A DNA stretch of 64,000 nt from CAG-238 sp934277695 (GTDB lineage: Bacteria; Bacillota; Clostridia; Peptostreptococcales; Anaerovoracaceae), in NCBI GenBank assembly GCA_934277695.1, contig CAKQVG010000001.1:186001-250000 (forward strand). The letters run 5' to 3'. The position numbers and the translations under genes are program-made. The notes beneath the pieces were generated by a model. It had not been told where the DNA came from. It was given only the letters and a program-made list of their open reading frames with translations, and did not search any database. Below, piece by piece: positions 1 to 8,429 of the stretch. Numbering within the stretch: position 1 is the stretch's first letter; every line of letters begins with the position of its first letter.

Positions 1-1353
1 TTGTAACTTGTTGTTTAAGGTTTGCCTGGTAATCCCCATTTTTCTTGCGGCCTCCGTCATGCTGGAAGACTCTGCAAGAACCTTCAGGATAATGCTTCGC
101 TCAAAAATGCGTGTGCTTTCTTTTAGGCTGCAGCTGCTCGCAGAGGTCGATACTGCTTGGCGGCCTCCACTTTTTAATGCCTTCACGGAATATCTGTCCA
201 AGCAGTCAATCGTCAATATTTTTTCGTCACAAAGGTTAAATCCACCTTCTATCATGTTACGCAGTTCCCGTACATTTCCCGGCCATGCGTATTGATTGAA
301 AAGCTCCATCAACTTCGGTTCCACTTCCCGAATACTTTTCCCCATTGTGGTATTATAAAAGTTAATGTAATATTCTGTTAAGGGCGCTATGTCCTCTTTT
401 CGACTTCTAAGAGGGGGAATATTCAGTTGGACAACTTTCAGTCGGTAGTACAGATCCTCACGTAATCCTCCTCTTTGCATGCACTGTAAAGGGTCTTCAT
501 TTGTTGCCACAATGATGCGGACATCGATTGGAATTTCTTCTGTGCCACCGATACGGCGAATTTTTTGTTCTTCAATTGCTTTAAGAATTTTAGCCTGTAC
601 TGCCAAATCCATGGAATTAATTTCATCCAAAAAAAGAGTTCCACCGTTCGCGATTTCAAACAATCCGGGACGGTTTTCAGCTCCGGTAAAGCTTCCTCGT
701 GTCGTACCGAATAAAATGCTTTCCAGCAGACCTTCCGGAATTGCTGCACAATTTTGCGAGATGTAGCGGCCCCCTTTCCTATTTCCACCATTATGAATTG
801 CTCTTGCCACAAGTTCCTTCCCGGTACCTGTCTCGCCATAAATGGTCACTGTGGATTTTGTTTTTGCAACTTTCATTATTCGTTCTTTCAGCTTTTGCAT
901 CTGCGGCGATACAGAGATGATATCATCCAGGCTCTGCGAAATAGCGTTCGTCTCTAAAAAACGAATATCCTCCATATTGATATTAAGGTACTTTTCCTGC
1001 TCGGTCAAATACATAAATATTTCCACAGCGCCAACAATTTTTTTCTCGTCAAAAATTGGCAATGTGCTACACATGGCCCCATAGTGCTCACCTTTGTAAT
1101 TCACTAATTTCTGATAATGCTGGCTCATCGGAATACCTGTGTTAATCACTTGTAGCAGTGTACTGTCTTCCTCGCTAATACTTGGATAAACATCAAAAAT
1201 ACTTTTGCCAACGATTTCTCTTTCCGTAAGAGTGTTGATGTCCTGTCGATTATTATGATAATACTCTATTACACAGTCCCTGTTCACTATAATGCCGCCG
1301 TCATAAAAGTTGTACAGACTCAGCAGCTGCTCTGTATAATCATGCAGTTCCAT
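1..1353 (-). CDS. sigma-54-dependent enhancer-binding regulator, PAS-AAA+-Fis (3' end outside window)
   Basis: Activator of sigma-54 RNA polymerase. The frame is open from an ATG at 1353 down to the window edge (451 codons). Residues 1 to about 115 look like a PAS-type sensor. The AAA+ domain follows, with Walker A GETGTGKE near residue 172, the sigma-54 contact loop GSFTGA near 220 (a Ser variant of GAFTGA), Walker B GGTLFLDEI near 240, and a Fis-type HTH at the edge (MTEAARKMGITRQTLNNKLQ). No receiver domain is present, so it probably senses a small ligand. A sigma-54 promoter with palindromes lies before the NhaC/alanine dehydrogenase operon about 4 kb upstream and is a plausible target; that link is inferred. 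Only a few C-terminal residues can be missing. Confidence 0.93.
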   Translation of the reverse strand, partial: MELHDYTEQLLSLYNFYDGGIIVNRDCVIEYYHNNRQDINTLTEREIVGKSIFDVYPSISEEDSTLLQVINTGIPMSQHYQKLVNYKGEHYGAMCSTLPIFDEKKIVGAVEIFMYLTEQEKYLNINMEDIRFLETNAISQSLDDIISVSPQMQKLKERIMKVAKTKSTVTIYGETGTGKELVARAIHNGGNRKGGRYISQNCAAIPEGLLESILFGTTRGSFTGAENRPGLFEIANGGTLFLDEINSMDLAVQAKILKAIEEQKIRRIGGTEEIPIDVRIIVATNEDPLQCMQRGGLREDLYYRLKVVQLNIPPLRSRKEDIAPLTEYYINFYNTTMGKSIREVEPKLMELFNQYAWPGNVRELRNMIEGGFNLCDEKILTIDCLDRYSVKALKSGGRQAVSTSASSCSLKESTRIFERSIILKVLAESSSMTEAARKMGITRQTLNNKLQ

Positions 1354-1410
1354 TTTGCCTCCGTTTGAAAAAAATATAAGCTTTCTAAAGCTTCCAATAT
1401 CCCATTTTGC

Positions 1411-2355
1411 TCATTCTCCGCATCGCTTCGCTTTTTTTCCCTTTTCAGGTAATTGGGCAACGATAATTGCCGCAATTATGAACAAAATGCCGACAATCTC
1501 TCTAAGCGTAAATGTCTCCTTAAGAAAAACAACGCCGCAAATCGCACTAAACACAGCTTCCAGGCTCATAAGCAGTGCCGCAACCGTCGGATCTGTATAT
1601 TTCTGTGCAGTAACCTGAAGTGCATAGCATACACCGATTCCCAGTATTCCGGCATATAGGATATTGATTCCGCATCCGGCAATCTGCTCCAGAGTAGTAT
1701 CTTCAAAGAATATGGAAAGCACTCCGCAGAAAATGCTCGCAAAGCCGAACTCAACACAGGAAAAGTGCAGTCCGACAAATTCCTGCACATATTTTGAAAT
1801 CAACTGAATGTGCAAAGCAAAAAGCAATGTGCTTCCGAGAATAATCAGATCTCCTTTTTGTATCGAGCTAATTGTTCCCGTAACACAGAGATTGTACAGC
1901 CCTATAACCGCAAAAACGATTCCCCACAGGATGCGCGGGCCTGTTTTTTTGCTAAAAAAGAGTCCAATTACCGGTACAAAGATAATATAAATCGCATTTA
2001 TAAACCCCGCTTTGCTTGCCGTTGTATACGCAAGGCCCTCCTGCACCAGGACAGATCCCATTAGATTAATGATTCCGCAAAACGGTGCAACAAGAAATAA
2101 TCTTTTAAAATACTTCTTGTCAAATATGTAAGATTCCTCCTCTTTTAAAGGCTCCTTCTTTTTGGATTTGTGATAGTGCGTGTATGCGATGATTATCAAA
2201 AGTGTCAGCATTCCCAAAAATGATCTGCACGCCATAAAGGAAAAAGCACCCACTTGCGTCGCCGCCAATTTCTGAAATAAAAAACAGCTTCCCCATATTG
2301 CCGATGCAATTATCAGCATACAATTTGACAAAAAAATTTTATTGCTTCCCTGCAT
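1411..2355 (-). CDS. EamA/DMT-family transporter
   Basis: Integral membrane carrier of the drug/metabolite superfamily, 314 residues with about ten hydrophobic segments in two EamA halves. The N-terminal half holds the family-typical stretch IWGSCFLFQKLA and the C-terminal half MSLEAVFSAICGVVFLKET, the usual repeat-2 signature. I take the ATG at 2355, which has GGAGTG six bases upstream, over a TTG six codons earlier. It ends 57 bases before the sigma-54 activator and may be cotranscribed with it. These carriers usually export amino acids or metabolites; with alanine dehydrogenase nearby an amino acid is possible, but the substrate cannot be read from sequence. Confidence 0.9.
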   Translation of the reverse strand: MQGSNKIFLSNCMLIIASAIWGSCFLFQKLAATQVGAFSFMACRSFLGMLTLLIIIAYTHYHKSKKKEPLKEEESYIFDKKYFKRLFLVAPFCGIINLMGSVLVQEGLAYTTASKAGFINAIYIIFVPVIGLFFSKKTGPRILWGIVFAVIGLYNLCVTGTISSIQKGDLIILGSTLLFALHIQLISKYVQEFVGLHFSCVEFGFASIFCGVLSIFFEDTTLEQIAGCGINILYAGILGIGVCYALQVTAQKYTDPTVAALLMSLEAVFSAICGVVFLKETFTLREIVGILFIIAAIIVAQLPEKGKKAKRCGE

Positions 2356-2384
2356 AGTTTCACTCCGATGCAATCTGCTTAAAA

Positions 2385-2957
2385 TTAAAACAGATCAATG
2401 ATTTTCCGCTCTTTTTTCATAATAAAATCGTAAATTTTCCCGTTCTTTTTTATAAAAGCCCAATAATAGATAATACCTGCACCTATAATTGAAAGTATTG
2501 TGGAAATCCATTCTGCACGGATTCCGCCTACTGCCGCGTTAATAATAAGCACGGCAATTGCAAAAATAATTGCCTTTTCACGATTTTTTACTCTTTCCTG
2601 GATATCTTTCGGTGCGACAACATATGGAACATGCAGAATTGCTTTTACGATGTAGACAGGAGTATCTTCTTCGTCACATATTTCGCGTATATCAAGTTCT
2701 GCACTTGTCGCATTTTTTATATTGTGCTCAAACATCTCCCGGTCTTCTTTGTTAATTGTGCCGATTTTGCTGCCATTAGCCATCACAGAATAGATGTCTT
2801 TGCCGTTTTCGTCCGTTTCTTTAACTTTAAATCTCACATCTACTTTTTCCTCGGCAAGCAGCTCTGCCAAAATATATTCAGTGCCTGATTCGTTCTGTGT
2901 ATAAAGAAAATCCACATCAACCGGAAAGGCAACTGTTTCGTAATTTATTATCTGCAT
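2385..2957 (-). CDS. hypothetical protein with two C-terminal membrane segments
   Basis: Not recognised. The 190-residue protein starts at an ATG with AGGAGA six bases upstream; the frame stays open 22 codons further up without a better site. Residues 1 to about 125 form a soluble, acidic region that includes YSVMANGSKIGTINKEDREM, reminiscent of a small beta-barrel HIRAN-like fold but too weak to assign. Two hydrophobic segments follow (about 128-145 and 147-165), then a basic tail rich in Lys. The topology suggests a cytosolic domain tethered to the membrane. It lies between alanine dehydrogenase and the EamA carrier with short gaps, so it may share their transcript. Confidence 0.7.
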   Translation of the reverse strand: MQIINYETVAFPVDVDFLYTQNESGTEYILAELLAEEKVDVRFKVKETDENGKDIYSVMANGSKIGTINKEDREMFEHNIKNATSAELDIREICDEEDTPVYIVKAILHVPYVVAPKDIQERVKNREKAIIFAIAVLIINAAVGGIRAEWISTILSIIGAGIIYYWAFIKKNGKIYDFIMKKERKIIDLF

Positions 2958-3079
2958 TCTCTTCTCCTGTAATCGTTCTTCAAAATATGAATAAGGTTTC
3001 AATGCTGAAAAAGGACGGGCCATCGAATTGCTTCGTCAGCCCACCCTTTAAATTAATCATTTCCGCATCGAATTAAAGG

Positions 3080-4201
3080 CTAAAATGTCTTAACCAGTTC
3101 GTTCGCATCGGTGTACGGTAAATTAAGTTTTTCAGCTGTTTCAAGGAGTGTAAGCATTCCATCATAAGTTGTAAGCCCTCTTCTTAAGTGCTTATCATCC
3201 TTAAGTGCCTGCTTTACGCCTTTGTTTGCAATTGCAAGTGCAAATGGAAGTGTCGCATTGCAAAGAGTCGTAGATGCCGTCTGTCCGAATGCCGAAGGAA
3301 TATTGTCAACACAATAATGCATAATTCCGTCAACATAGTAAATCGGATCTGTATGGCAGGTGTCGTGACAAGTCTCAACTGCGCCCGCTTCATCACAAGC
3401 TACATCAATAATCATTGCACCCGGCTTCATCAATTTCAGGTCTTCCTTGTTAATCAAGTGATCCTTTCTTGTCTTAGGCCAAAGGATGCAGTTGATGATA
3501 ACATCCGATGTCTTCAAGCATTCCACTAAATTTTCTCTGTTTGAAAACATGAAGTTAACGTTTTCAGGGAAATGTTCCTTTGCTTCAAGCATTGCATTAT
3601 AATTGATGTCAAGCATATTTACCCTGTTGCCAAACGCGGAAGCAAGTTCGCAAGCTCCCAAGCCCGAATGTCCGCAGCCTATGATTGTTACTACCGGTGC
3701 AGCTACGCCGCATACGTTGGCAAGCAATTTGCCGTTTCCGCCGTTAATTGTCTGTGAAAAATGCAATGCTGCAAGGAATCCGCCCTTGCCCGCAAGTTCG
3801 CTCATCGGAGAGAGCAGCGGCCACTGACCTCTGTCATCTGAAATGTCTTCATAAGCAATTGATGTGCATTTTGATTCCATCAGTGCTTTCGTCTGTTCCA
3901 AATGTGCATTGGAGTGAATATATGTGAATACGATGAGGTCGTCTCTGAGATATTTAAACTCCTCAGGGAAAATTTCCTTTACCTTATAGATAAGATCTAC
4001 AGAAGTCCAAATCTTCTCCGCCTCATCCACAATCTTTGCGCCGGCAGCTTCATACATGCCGTCGGTGAAACCGCTTCCGATTCCCGCATCATGTTCAATA
4101 TAAACTTCATGTCCTTTTCTTGTGAGTTCCACTACGGCAGCAGGCGTTGCTGCAACTCTGTACTCACTCGGTTTTATTTCTTTTACAATACCAATTTTCA
4201 T
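3080..4201 (-). CDS. ald: alanine dehydrogenase
   Basis: Catalyses NAD-dependent interconversion of L-alanine with pyruvate and ammonia. The 373-residue length is normal for the family. The N-terminus MKIGIVKEIKPSEYRVAATP is the AlaDH/PNT signature; a Rossmann segment reads VVTIIGCGHSGLGACELASA; the active-site region includes HSNAHLE, where the Asn is Asp in some relatives, and MKPGAMIIDVACDEAG. It is the second gene of an operon with the NhaC-type carrier, 41 bases after it, behind a sigma-54 promoter. Together they would import alanine or a related amino acid and deaminate it, feeding pyruvate to fermentation. The operon order and promoter are seen; the physiological direction is inferred. 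Confidence 0.95.
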   Translation of the reverse strand: MKIGIVKEIKPSEYRVAATPAAVVELTRKGHEVYIEHDAGIGSGFTDGMYEAAGAKIVDEAEKIWTSVDLIYKVKEIFPEEFKYLRDDLIVFTYIHSNAHLEQTKALMESKCTSIAYEDISDDRGQWPLLSPMSELAGKGGFLAALHFSQTINGGNGKLLANVCGVAAPVVTIIGCGHSGLGACELASAFGNRVNMLDINYNAMLEAKEHFPENVNFMFSNRENLVECLKTSDVIINCILWPKTRKDHLINKEDLKLMKPGAMIIDVACDEAGAVETCHDTCHTDPIYYVDGIMHYCVDNIPSAFGQTASTTLCNATLPFALAIANKGVKQALKDDKHLRRGLTTYDGMLTLLETAEKLNLPYTDANELVKTF

Positions 4202-4242
4202 ATTCTCACATCCATTTCTATTGATAGATTATAGTTGATAGA

Positions 4243-5643
4243 TTAAAGTGTCATTCCCACGATTAAACATCCAACGCATGCGATTGCTGCTGCTGTTATT
4301 GCATAAGGCATCTGTGTCTTTACGTGGTCGATATGGTCAGAACCTGCTGCCAAAGATGACAAGATTGTAGTATCCGAAATCGGCGAGCAGTGGTCTCCGA
4401 AGCATCCTCCGCCCATAACAGCTCCAACTGCTGCGTAAACAACTGTTCCGAGTTCTCCTCCGGTTAAAGCAAATGCTAACGGCATAGCGATTGGGATCAT
4501 GATTGCATATGTTCCCCAGGATGAACCGGTAAGGAAAGAGATAACTGCACAAACGAGGAAAGTGATTACGAGGAGCAGCATTGGTGTCATCCAAGCTTCT
4601 GTGACGCTGATGATGTACTGTGCTGTACCCAGTTCCTTTGTTACAGAATTCATGCAATATGCCATTGCAAGAATTAAGATAGCAGCCATAACGGATTTGA
4701 TACCTTCAACAGCCGTATCCATAAGAACTTTAACTGTTGCTTTTTTCTGTAATACGATAGTTACGAACTGATAAGCTACTGCAACTACGAACGCTTCAAG
4801 AGTCTTCGCAGAACCAAGAATTACATAGGTTCCTACTGTGATGCCGATGATGATGATAGCCGGCATTAAGAAGTCAACAAGCAGGTTTGCTTTGCAGTTA
4901 GGATCCGGTGTGATCTGTTCAAGTTCTTTACTCAGTAAAGGAGTCGCTCCGTCAGCATAAGGTTTGCCTTCTTCCAAAGCTCTCTTTTCAGCTTTCTTCA
5001 TAGGTCCGTAATGAGGAATTACACCACAGCCAAGCAAACCGCAGAGAAGCAATGCAAATATGCAATAGAAGTTAAACGGTGCTGCATGAACAACAACATC
5101 TTGTCCCATCTGAGTGTCTGCGATGCAGCCTACACCAACCAATAAGCCTGATACGTAAATACCCCAGGAAGTGAACGGGATTAAGCAGCAAATCGGTGCG
5201 GAAGTGGAGTCGCAGACATAAGCCAAGAATTCTCTTGATGCTTTCGCCTTATCAGTGATAGGACGCATTACATTACCAACATATAATGGCGAGAAGTAAT
5301 CAGAGAAGAAAATGAACATACCAAGCGCAAATGACATGGTTTCTGCTCCCTTTCTTGTCAGATTCATTGCACCAACTTTGTCAGCAAATGCTTTGATTGC
5401 TCCGGATTTCTGGAAGTACGCAACTAAGATACCAATGAATACTTCAATTGCCAGTACCCAAATAAAGTCTGCATTACCTAATGCATTTTGAAGTAATCCG
5501 GTAAATCCTGTAACGATGTTCTGCCCCATGATAATGATACCGATTAAGCATCCGATTAACAGAGAGAGCAATGCATCTTTTGTCCAGAATGCAAGTATTA
5601 ACGCAATACATACCGGAATTAATGAGATGATTCCATATTCCAT
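4243..5643 (-). CDS. NhaC-family Na+/H+ antiporter or Na+-coupled amino acid carrier
   Basis: Polytopic membrane protein of 466 residues with about 11-12 hydrophobic segments. The ATG at 5643 is chosen because AAAGGAGG lies seven bases upstream. Family features include the N-terminal LIPVCIALILAFWTKDALLS, the conserved GSSWGTYAIMIPIAMPLA and GGGCFGDHCSPISDTTILSS motifs. The last is the hallmark of the NhaC/ion transporter superfamily. Position first in an operon with ald suggests that, like several clostridial members, it moves an amino acid such as alanine with Na+ or H+ rather than acting only as an antiporter. That substrate is inference from context. A sigma-54 promoter lies 60 bases upstream. 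Confidence 0.9.
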   Translation of the reverse strand: MEYGIISLIPVCIALILAFWTKDALLSLLIGCLIGIIIMGQNIVTGFTGLLQNALGNADFIWVLAIEVFIGILVAYFQKSGAIKAFADKVGAMNLTRKGAETMSFALGMFIFFSDYFSPLYVGNVMRPITDKAKASREFLAYVCDSTSAPICCLIPFTSWGIYVSGLLVGVGCIADTQMGQDVVVHAAPFNFYCIFALLLCGLLGCGVIPHYGPMKKAEKRALEEGKPYADGATPLLSKELEQITPDPNCKANLLVDFLMPAIIIIGITVGTYVILGSAKTLEAFVVAVAYQFVTIVLQKKATVKVLMDTAVEGIKSVMAAILILAMAYCMNSVTKELGTAQYIISVTEAWMTPMLLLVITFLVCAVISFLTGSSWGTYAIMIPIAMPLAFALTGGELGTVVYAAVGAVMGGGCFGDHCSPISDTTILSSLAAGSDHIDHVKTQMPYAITAAAIACVGCLIVGMTL

Positions 5644-5702
5644 AATGTTCCTCCTTTCATGGTCAGTATGTGACCTCATAGAATAATTTCAGCACTATAT
5701 AA

Positions 5703-5719
5703 AGCAAGTTATGTGCCAA
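5703..5719 (-). promoter_or_regulatory. sigma-54 -24/-12 promoter of the NhaC-ald operon
   Basis: On the minus strand the sequence reads TTGGCAC-ATAAC-TTGC, an exact match to the TGGCAC-N5-TTGC consensus with correct spacing. It sits 60 bases before the NhaC-type gene start. Two sigma-54 activators are encoded in the window; the nearest is the partial gene at the left edge. Confidence 0.85.
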
Positions 5720-5823
5720 CCCCCAAGCAGCCCTGTTTTTTTTGTTTTTACGGCAGTTTGTGTGTGATTTGTGACAGCTGTTTGATTTTTTTTGACAAAA
5801 TATGAGCATTTTCACGACAAAAA

Positions 5824-5847
5824 GGCGAATTTTCGCCGAATTTCGGC
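5824..5847. promoter_or_regulatory. overlapping palindromes, candidate upstream activator sites
   Basis: Two overlapping dyads, GGCGAATTTTCGCC (5824-5837) and GCCGAATTTCGGC (5835-5847), lie about 105-130 bases upstream of the sigma-54 promoter, the usual distance for enhancer sites. They may bind the activator encoded at the window start. They could alternatively serve the divergent TetR gene at 5959. Confidence 0.5.
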
Positions 5848-5958
5848 TGACGCAAATTTTCCGACATTATTTTTAATTAGGTACTTGAAAAAAGAGTAAA
5901 AGTGGTATACTATTAGTATATTAAATATATTTAAGATATACGATAAGAGAGGCATACT

Positions 5959-6609
5959 ATGATGACACGTGCAAATAAAAACGAAGCGGTTGCCGCATTA
6001 CACAGAGAGCGGATTCTGTCTTCGTCAAATGAACTTTTTATTGCAAAAGGGTATGACAAATCGACAATAGACGATATATCCAAAGCTTCCGGCTACAGCC
6101 GCAGGACGCTCTATGCTTATTTCTCAAGCAAAGAGGATATTCTGCATAACATTATCGCCAATGGGCTGAGCGGTTTGAAAGGTGAGATTGAATCAGCCCT
6201 TGACGCAACGGAAGATTTTGTGTCACGCTTTCGCGGTGTTTTTCATGCTATGCACCGCTATTATCTGACGCAGCCGCTTTCCGCAGAAAAAATAAATTCT
6301 TATTCATCGGTTCCAGGATCTTCGCAGTTATCTGATGCTGCTTGCAGGATTTTTGCTTTCGGGAGTGAAATCAATACGCTCCTTTCCGCGTTCGTTGAAG
6401 AGGGAATTACGCAGGGTATTGTTTGCCGCGGCATCAATCCGCTGCTCAGCGTACAGATTTTCTGGTCGTCCGCATCTGCACTTTTTGAGCTTCTTGACGC
6501 AAAATCCGGCTACCTGACGCAGACCTTCGGCATGCCGGAGGATGAACTGCTTGAATACGGTTTCAGGCAGCTTGCTAATTCGATTTTGGAGGAAAAAATA
6601 ATAAAATGA
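5959..6609 (+). CDS. TetR/AcrR-family transcriptional regulator
   Basis: DNA-binding repressor of 216 residues. The N-terminal HTH is clear: AKGYDKSTIDDISKASGYSR followed by RTLYAYFSSKEDILHNI. The C-terminal ligand domain is not assignable. An ATG ATG pair with GAGAGG upstream starts it. Its TGA stop overlaps the ATG of the next gene (ATGA), and that gene overlaps the third, so the three are translationally coupled. Such a regulator usually controls its own operon in response to a small effector; the effector is unknown here. The region upstream holds a likely vegetative promoter (TATACT near 5906). Confidence 0.92.
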   Translation: MMTRANKNEAVAALHRERILSSSNELFIAKGYDKSTIDDISKASGYSRRTLYAYFSSKEDILHNIIANGLSGLKGEIESALDATEDFVSRFRGVFHAMHRYYLTQPLSAEKINSYSSVPGSSQLSDAACRIFAFGSEINTLLSAFVEEGITQGIVCRGINPLLSVQIFWSSASALFELLDAKSGYLTQTFGMPEDELLEYGFRQLANSILEEKIIK

Positions 6610-6998
6610 GTCAAATTGTACTTACCGGACAGCAGGCACTCGCCTTGCGCGGCACCGCTGCACAAGCTCTCAAACAGACGGGACGAATCGAATTCGGTCC
6701 CGGAGCCGTTGACCCTATAATTGAGGTCTTTTCAGACTCTCCTTATATCACGCGCGATAATTGTGAAGAAATCTTTTCCGAACTTATCACGCTTTTTTAC
6801 ACATTCAAAAACGAAACGCTTGACCGTATCGGCGATGAGGCACTTATCAGATACATGAAAAAAGCTTTTGACGGAGAATGCTGCGGAAGCATCGAACTTT
6901 TGGAATCACGCACTCTGCCTGCTCTGGCGAAAAAAGTCAGACTCAAGTATGCCACTCCCGATTTGACAGGTAAGGAGATCTCGTATGCAGTTGATTAA
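6606..6998 (+). CDS. conserved hypothetical protein, coupled to TetR regulator
   Basis: A 130-residue soluble, mainly helical protein of unknown function. Visible features are the N-terminal VLTGQQALALRGTAAQALKQ, a run of acidic helices and an LTGKEISYAVD tail; there is no signal peptide or membrane segment. From memory it resembles a family annotated DUF6323 that sits beside DUF6179 proteins in Clostridia, which fits the gene after it, but this is recollection, not a search. Start overlaps the TetR stop by four bases and its stop overlaps the next start by 14, indicating coupled translation and a shared role or complex. Confidence 0.8.
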   Translation: MSQIVLTGQQALALRGTAAQALKQTGRIEFGPGAVDPIIEVFSDSPYITRDNCEEIFSELITLFYTFKNETLDRIGDEALIRYMKKAFDGECCGSIELLESRTLPALAKKVRLKYATPDLTGKEISYAVD

Positions 6999-7920
6999 AA
7001 AACAGTTTATAAATTCCGCAAAACTCAGTGGGCGGGGGTATTTGGTTTCTCTACTGAGAGAGGCTCAGAACGCCGGTCTTATCGTGCCGGAAGCCGCCGC
7101 GCGCATTCAAAAAGAAGGGATGGATATCGTTGCCGGTCTGGCAATGGATTTTACGGACGGTCTGAGCAGCTCGATACGCATAGAGCAGGCGCAGGAATTC
7201 GTGCTGTCTGTTTTCTACACGGCGGGGCTTGCCCTCAAGGCATGTACAAGCCCGGACGAAGCGGTCTTCCGCCTCGCTTCCGAGCCGCTCCGGACACTTT
7301 ACGAGGAGGGCGATAAAATCATAAAAAAGAAACTTGCCTCCGCACACATGCTGCATAGACAAGTTTCCAAAAATATTTTTGCTGTTAAAAATGAGTTCTA
7401 TGCCTCGACCATAACGGCAGGGCTTAGCGGCTTTTTCAAGCTCTACAATCCGAAATTCGGCGCGCACGAAACGCACATCACCGCAGACTATCCGGTCTTT
7501 TTGCCCGTAAGCGACCTTACGGGAATTGAATTTATCGAAAAATATCTGGAGCGTATCGATATTGAGAATCGCTTCTGTCTCTGTTTCGATTCAACTGCTG
7601 CAGGCGAAATGCTGCGCCGCCGCTTCGGTGAAGAGCACGAGAGCCTCGTCCTTAATATTTTCGAGCAGGTACTGATGGAAGCACTCCGCTGCGCGGCTTG
7701 CGACACGTCGGTGAAAGAGCTTGTGTGTGATTCTCGCATTTTAAATGACACTCTTTCCGGTCTTACGCAAGCCGAAGTATCGGATAAACTGCAAGCTGCT
7801 CTTTCTGCAGTGCTCGCCGAATTGCAGAGCAACTCGCCGAATTGCACAATCACACCGGGTGTAATCGAATATGTGAAAAGCTGTCTGCCTATAATATATA
7901 ATACACTCTGCCCTCTTTAA
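6985..7920 (+). CDS. conserved hypothetical protein, third gene of the TetR operon
   Basis: A 311-residue soluble protein, helical, with no motif I can assign to a catalytic family; possibly of the DUF6179 type by recollection of its TetR/130-aa neighbour arrangement. It has GGTAAGGAG upstream and starts inside the preceding gene. Middle segments HMLHRQVSKNIFAVKNEFYA and the acidic LEIDRIEN-like region are unremarkable. Its last 32 bases overlap the 3' end of the convergent nitroreductase gene, so the two transcripts are antisense at their ends. Role unknown; a cytosolic effector or stress module under TetR control is the best guess. Confidence 0.78.
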   Translation: MQLIKKQFINSAKLSGRGYLVSLLREAQNAGLIVPEAAARIQKEGMDIVAGLAMDFTDGLSSSIRIEQAQEFVLSVFYTAGLALKACTSPDEAVFRLASEPLRTLYEEGDKIIKKKLASAHMLHRQVSKNIFAVKNEFYASTITAGLSGFFKLYNPKFGAHETHITADYPVFLPVSDLTGIEFIEKYLERIDIENRFCLCFDSTAAGEMLRRRFGEEHESLVLNIFEQVLMEALRCAACDTSVKELVCDSRILNDTLSGLTQAEVSDKLQAALSAVLAELQSNSPNCTITPGVIEYVKSCLPIIYNTLCPL

Positions 7921-8416
7921 TCTTCGGAGTCTTCGGATATTCGCCGTCGATATAGCCGATTGCGCAGTGTCCGACGCCTTCGTATTCCTCTTCAATTCCC
8001 AAAGACTTCAGAAGATTCCGTCCCCAATCGGTCTCGAACTCTTCGCGGGCGCGGTTAATCCAGCAGCTTCCAAGCCCCAGCTCGTGTGCCGCAAGCATGA
8101 GATTCCCCATAACCAGAGCTCCGTCATATTTCGCGTTGTACCAGTCCTTCTTTGCCAGTACGATCAGCATCGCAGGCGCGCCGTAAAACGGATCCGTGCC
8201 TTCCTTTGCACCCAAAATTTCGCGGTTTTTTTCCGAAATTTCATCCCGGAGTTCTTTGTTGGTTACCTGAATGATAATCGTGTTCTGAAAGCCCTTTCCG
8301 TTTGCGGCATACAGCCCTGCCTCAATGATTTGGTCTAAGAGTTCCTGCGGAACCGGGTCGGCTTTATACTTTCTGATACTTCTTCTTGATTTTATCTTAT
8401 CCAAAACTTCACTCAT
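7889..8416 (-). CDS. nitroreductase-family FMN oxidoreductase
   Basis: Probable FMN-dependent NAD(P)H oxidoreductase of 175 residues. The N-terminal SRRSIRKYKADPVPQELLDQ is the FMN-phosphate-binding nitroreductase signature, and the C-terminal half holds MLAAHELGLGSCWINRAREE and GHCAIGYIDGEYPKTP, typical for the fold. Native substrate cannot be told; such small enzymes reduce nitro groups, quinones or flavins. It is the last gene of a four-gene run guaA-U32-ABC-F-nitroreductase with gaps of only 13-15 bases, and TAGGAG lies upstream of its ATG. Its 3' end overlaps a convergent gene by 32 bases. Confidence 0.9.
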   Translation of the reverse strand: MSEVLDKIKSRRSIRKYKADPVPQELLDQIIEAGLYAANGKGFQNTIIIQVTNKELRDEISEKNREILGAKEGTDPFYGAPAMLIVLAKKDWYNAKYDGALVMGNLMLAAHELGLGSCWINRAREEFETDWGRNLLKSLGIEEEYEGVGHCAIGYIDGEYPKTPKIKEGRVYYIL

Positions 8417-8429
8417 AACATTCTCCTAT

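Noticed and set aside
438..839. Separate gene inside the left-edge activator region
   Set aside because: It is an alternative frame of the sigma-54 activator gene, whose AAA+ motifs run through the same bases.
6607..6609. Genome-wide recoding of TGA as glycine
   Set aside because: TGA ends the TetR gene inside an ATGA overlap and ends the thioesterase gene inside another, and it ends the EamA gene at the expected length. Long genes contain no in-frame TGA. Only local lesions or site-specific readthrough remain possible.
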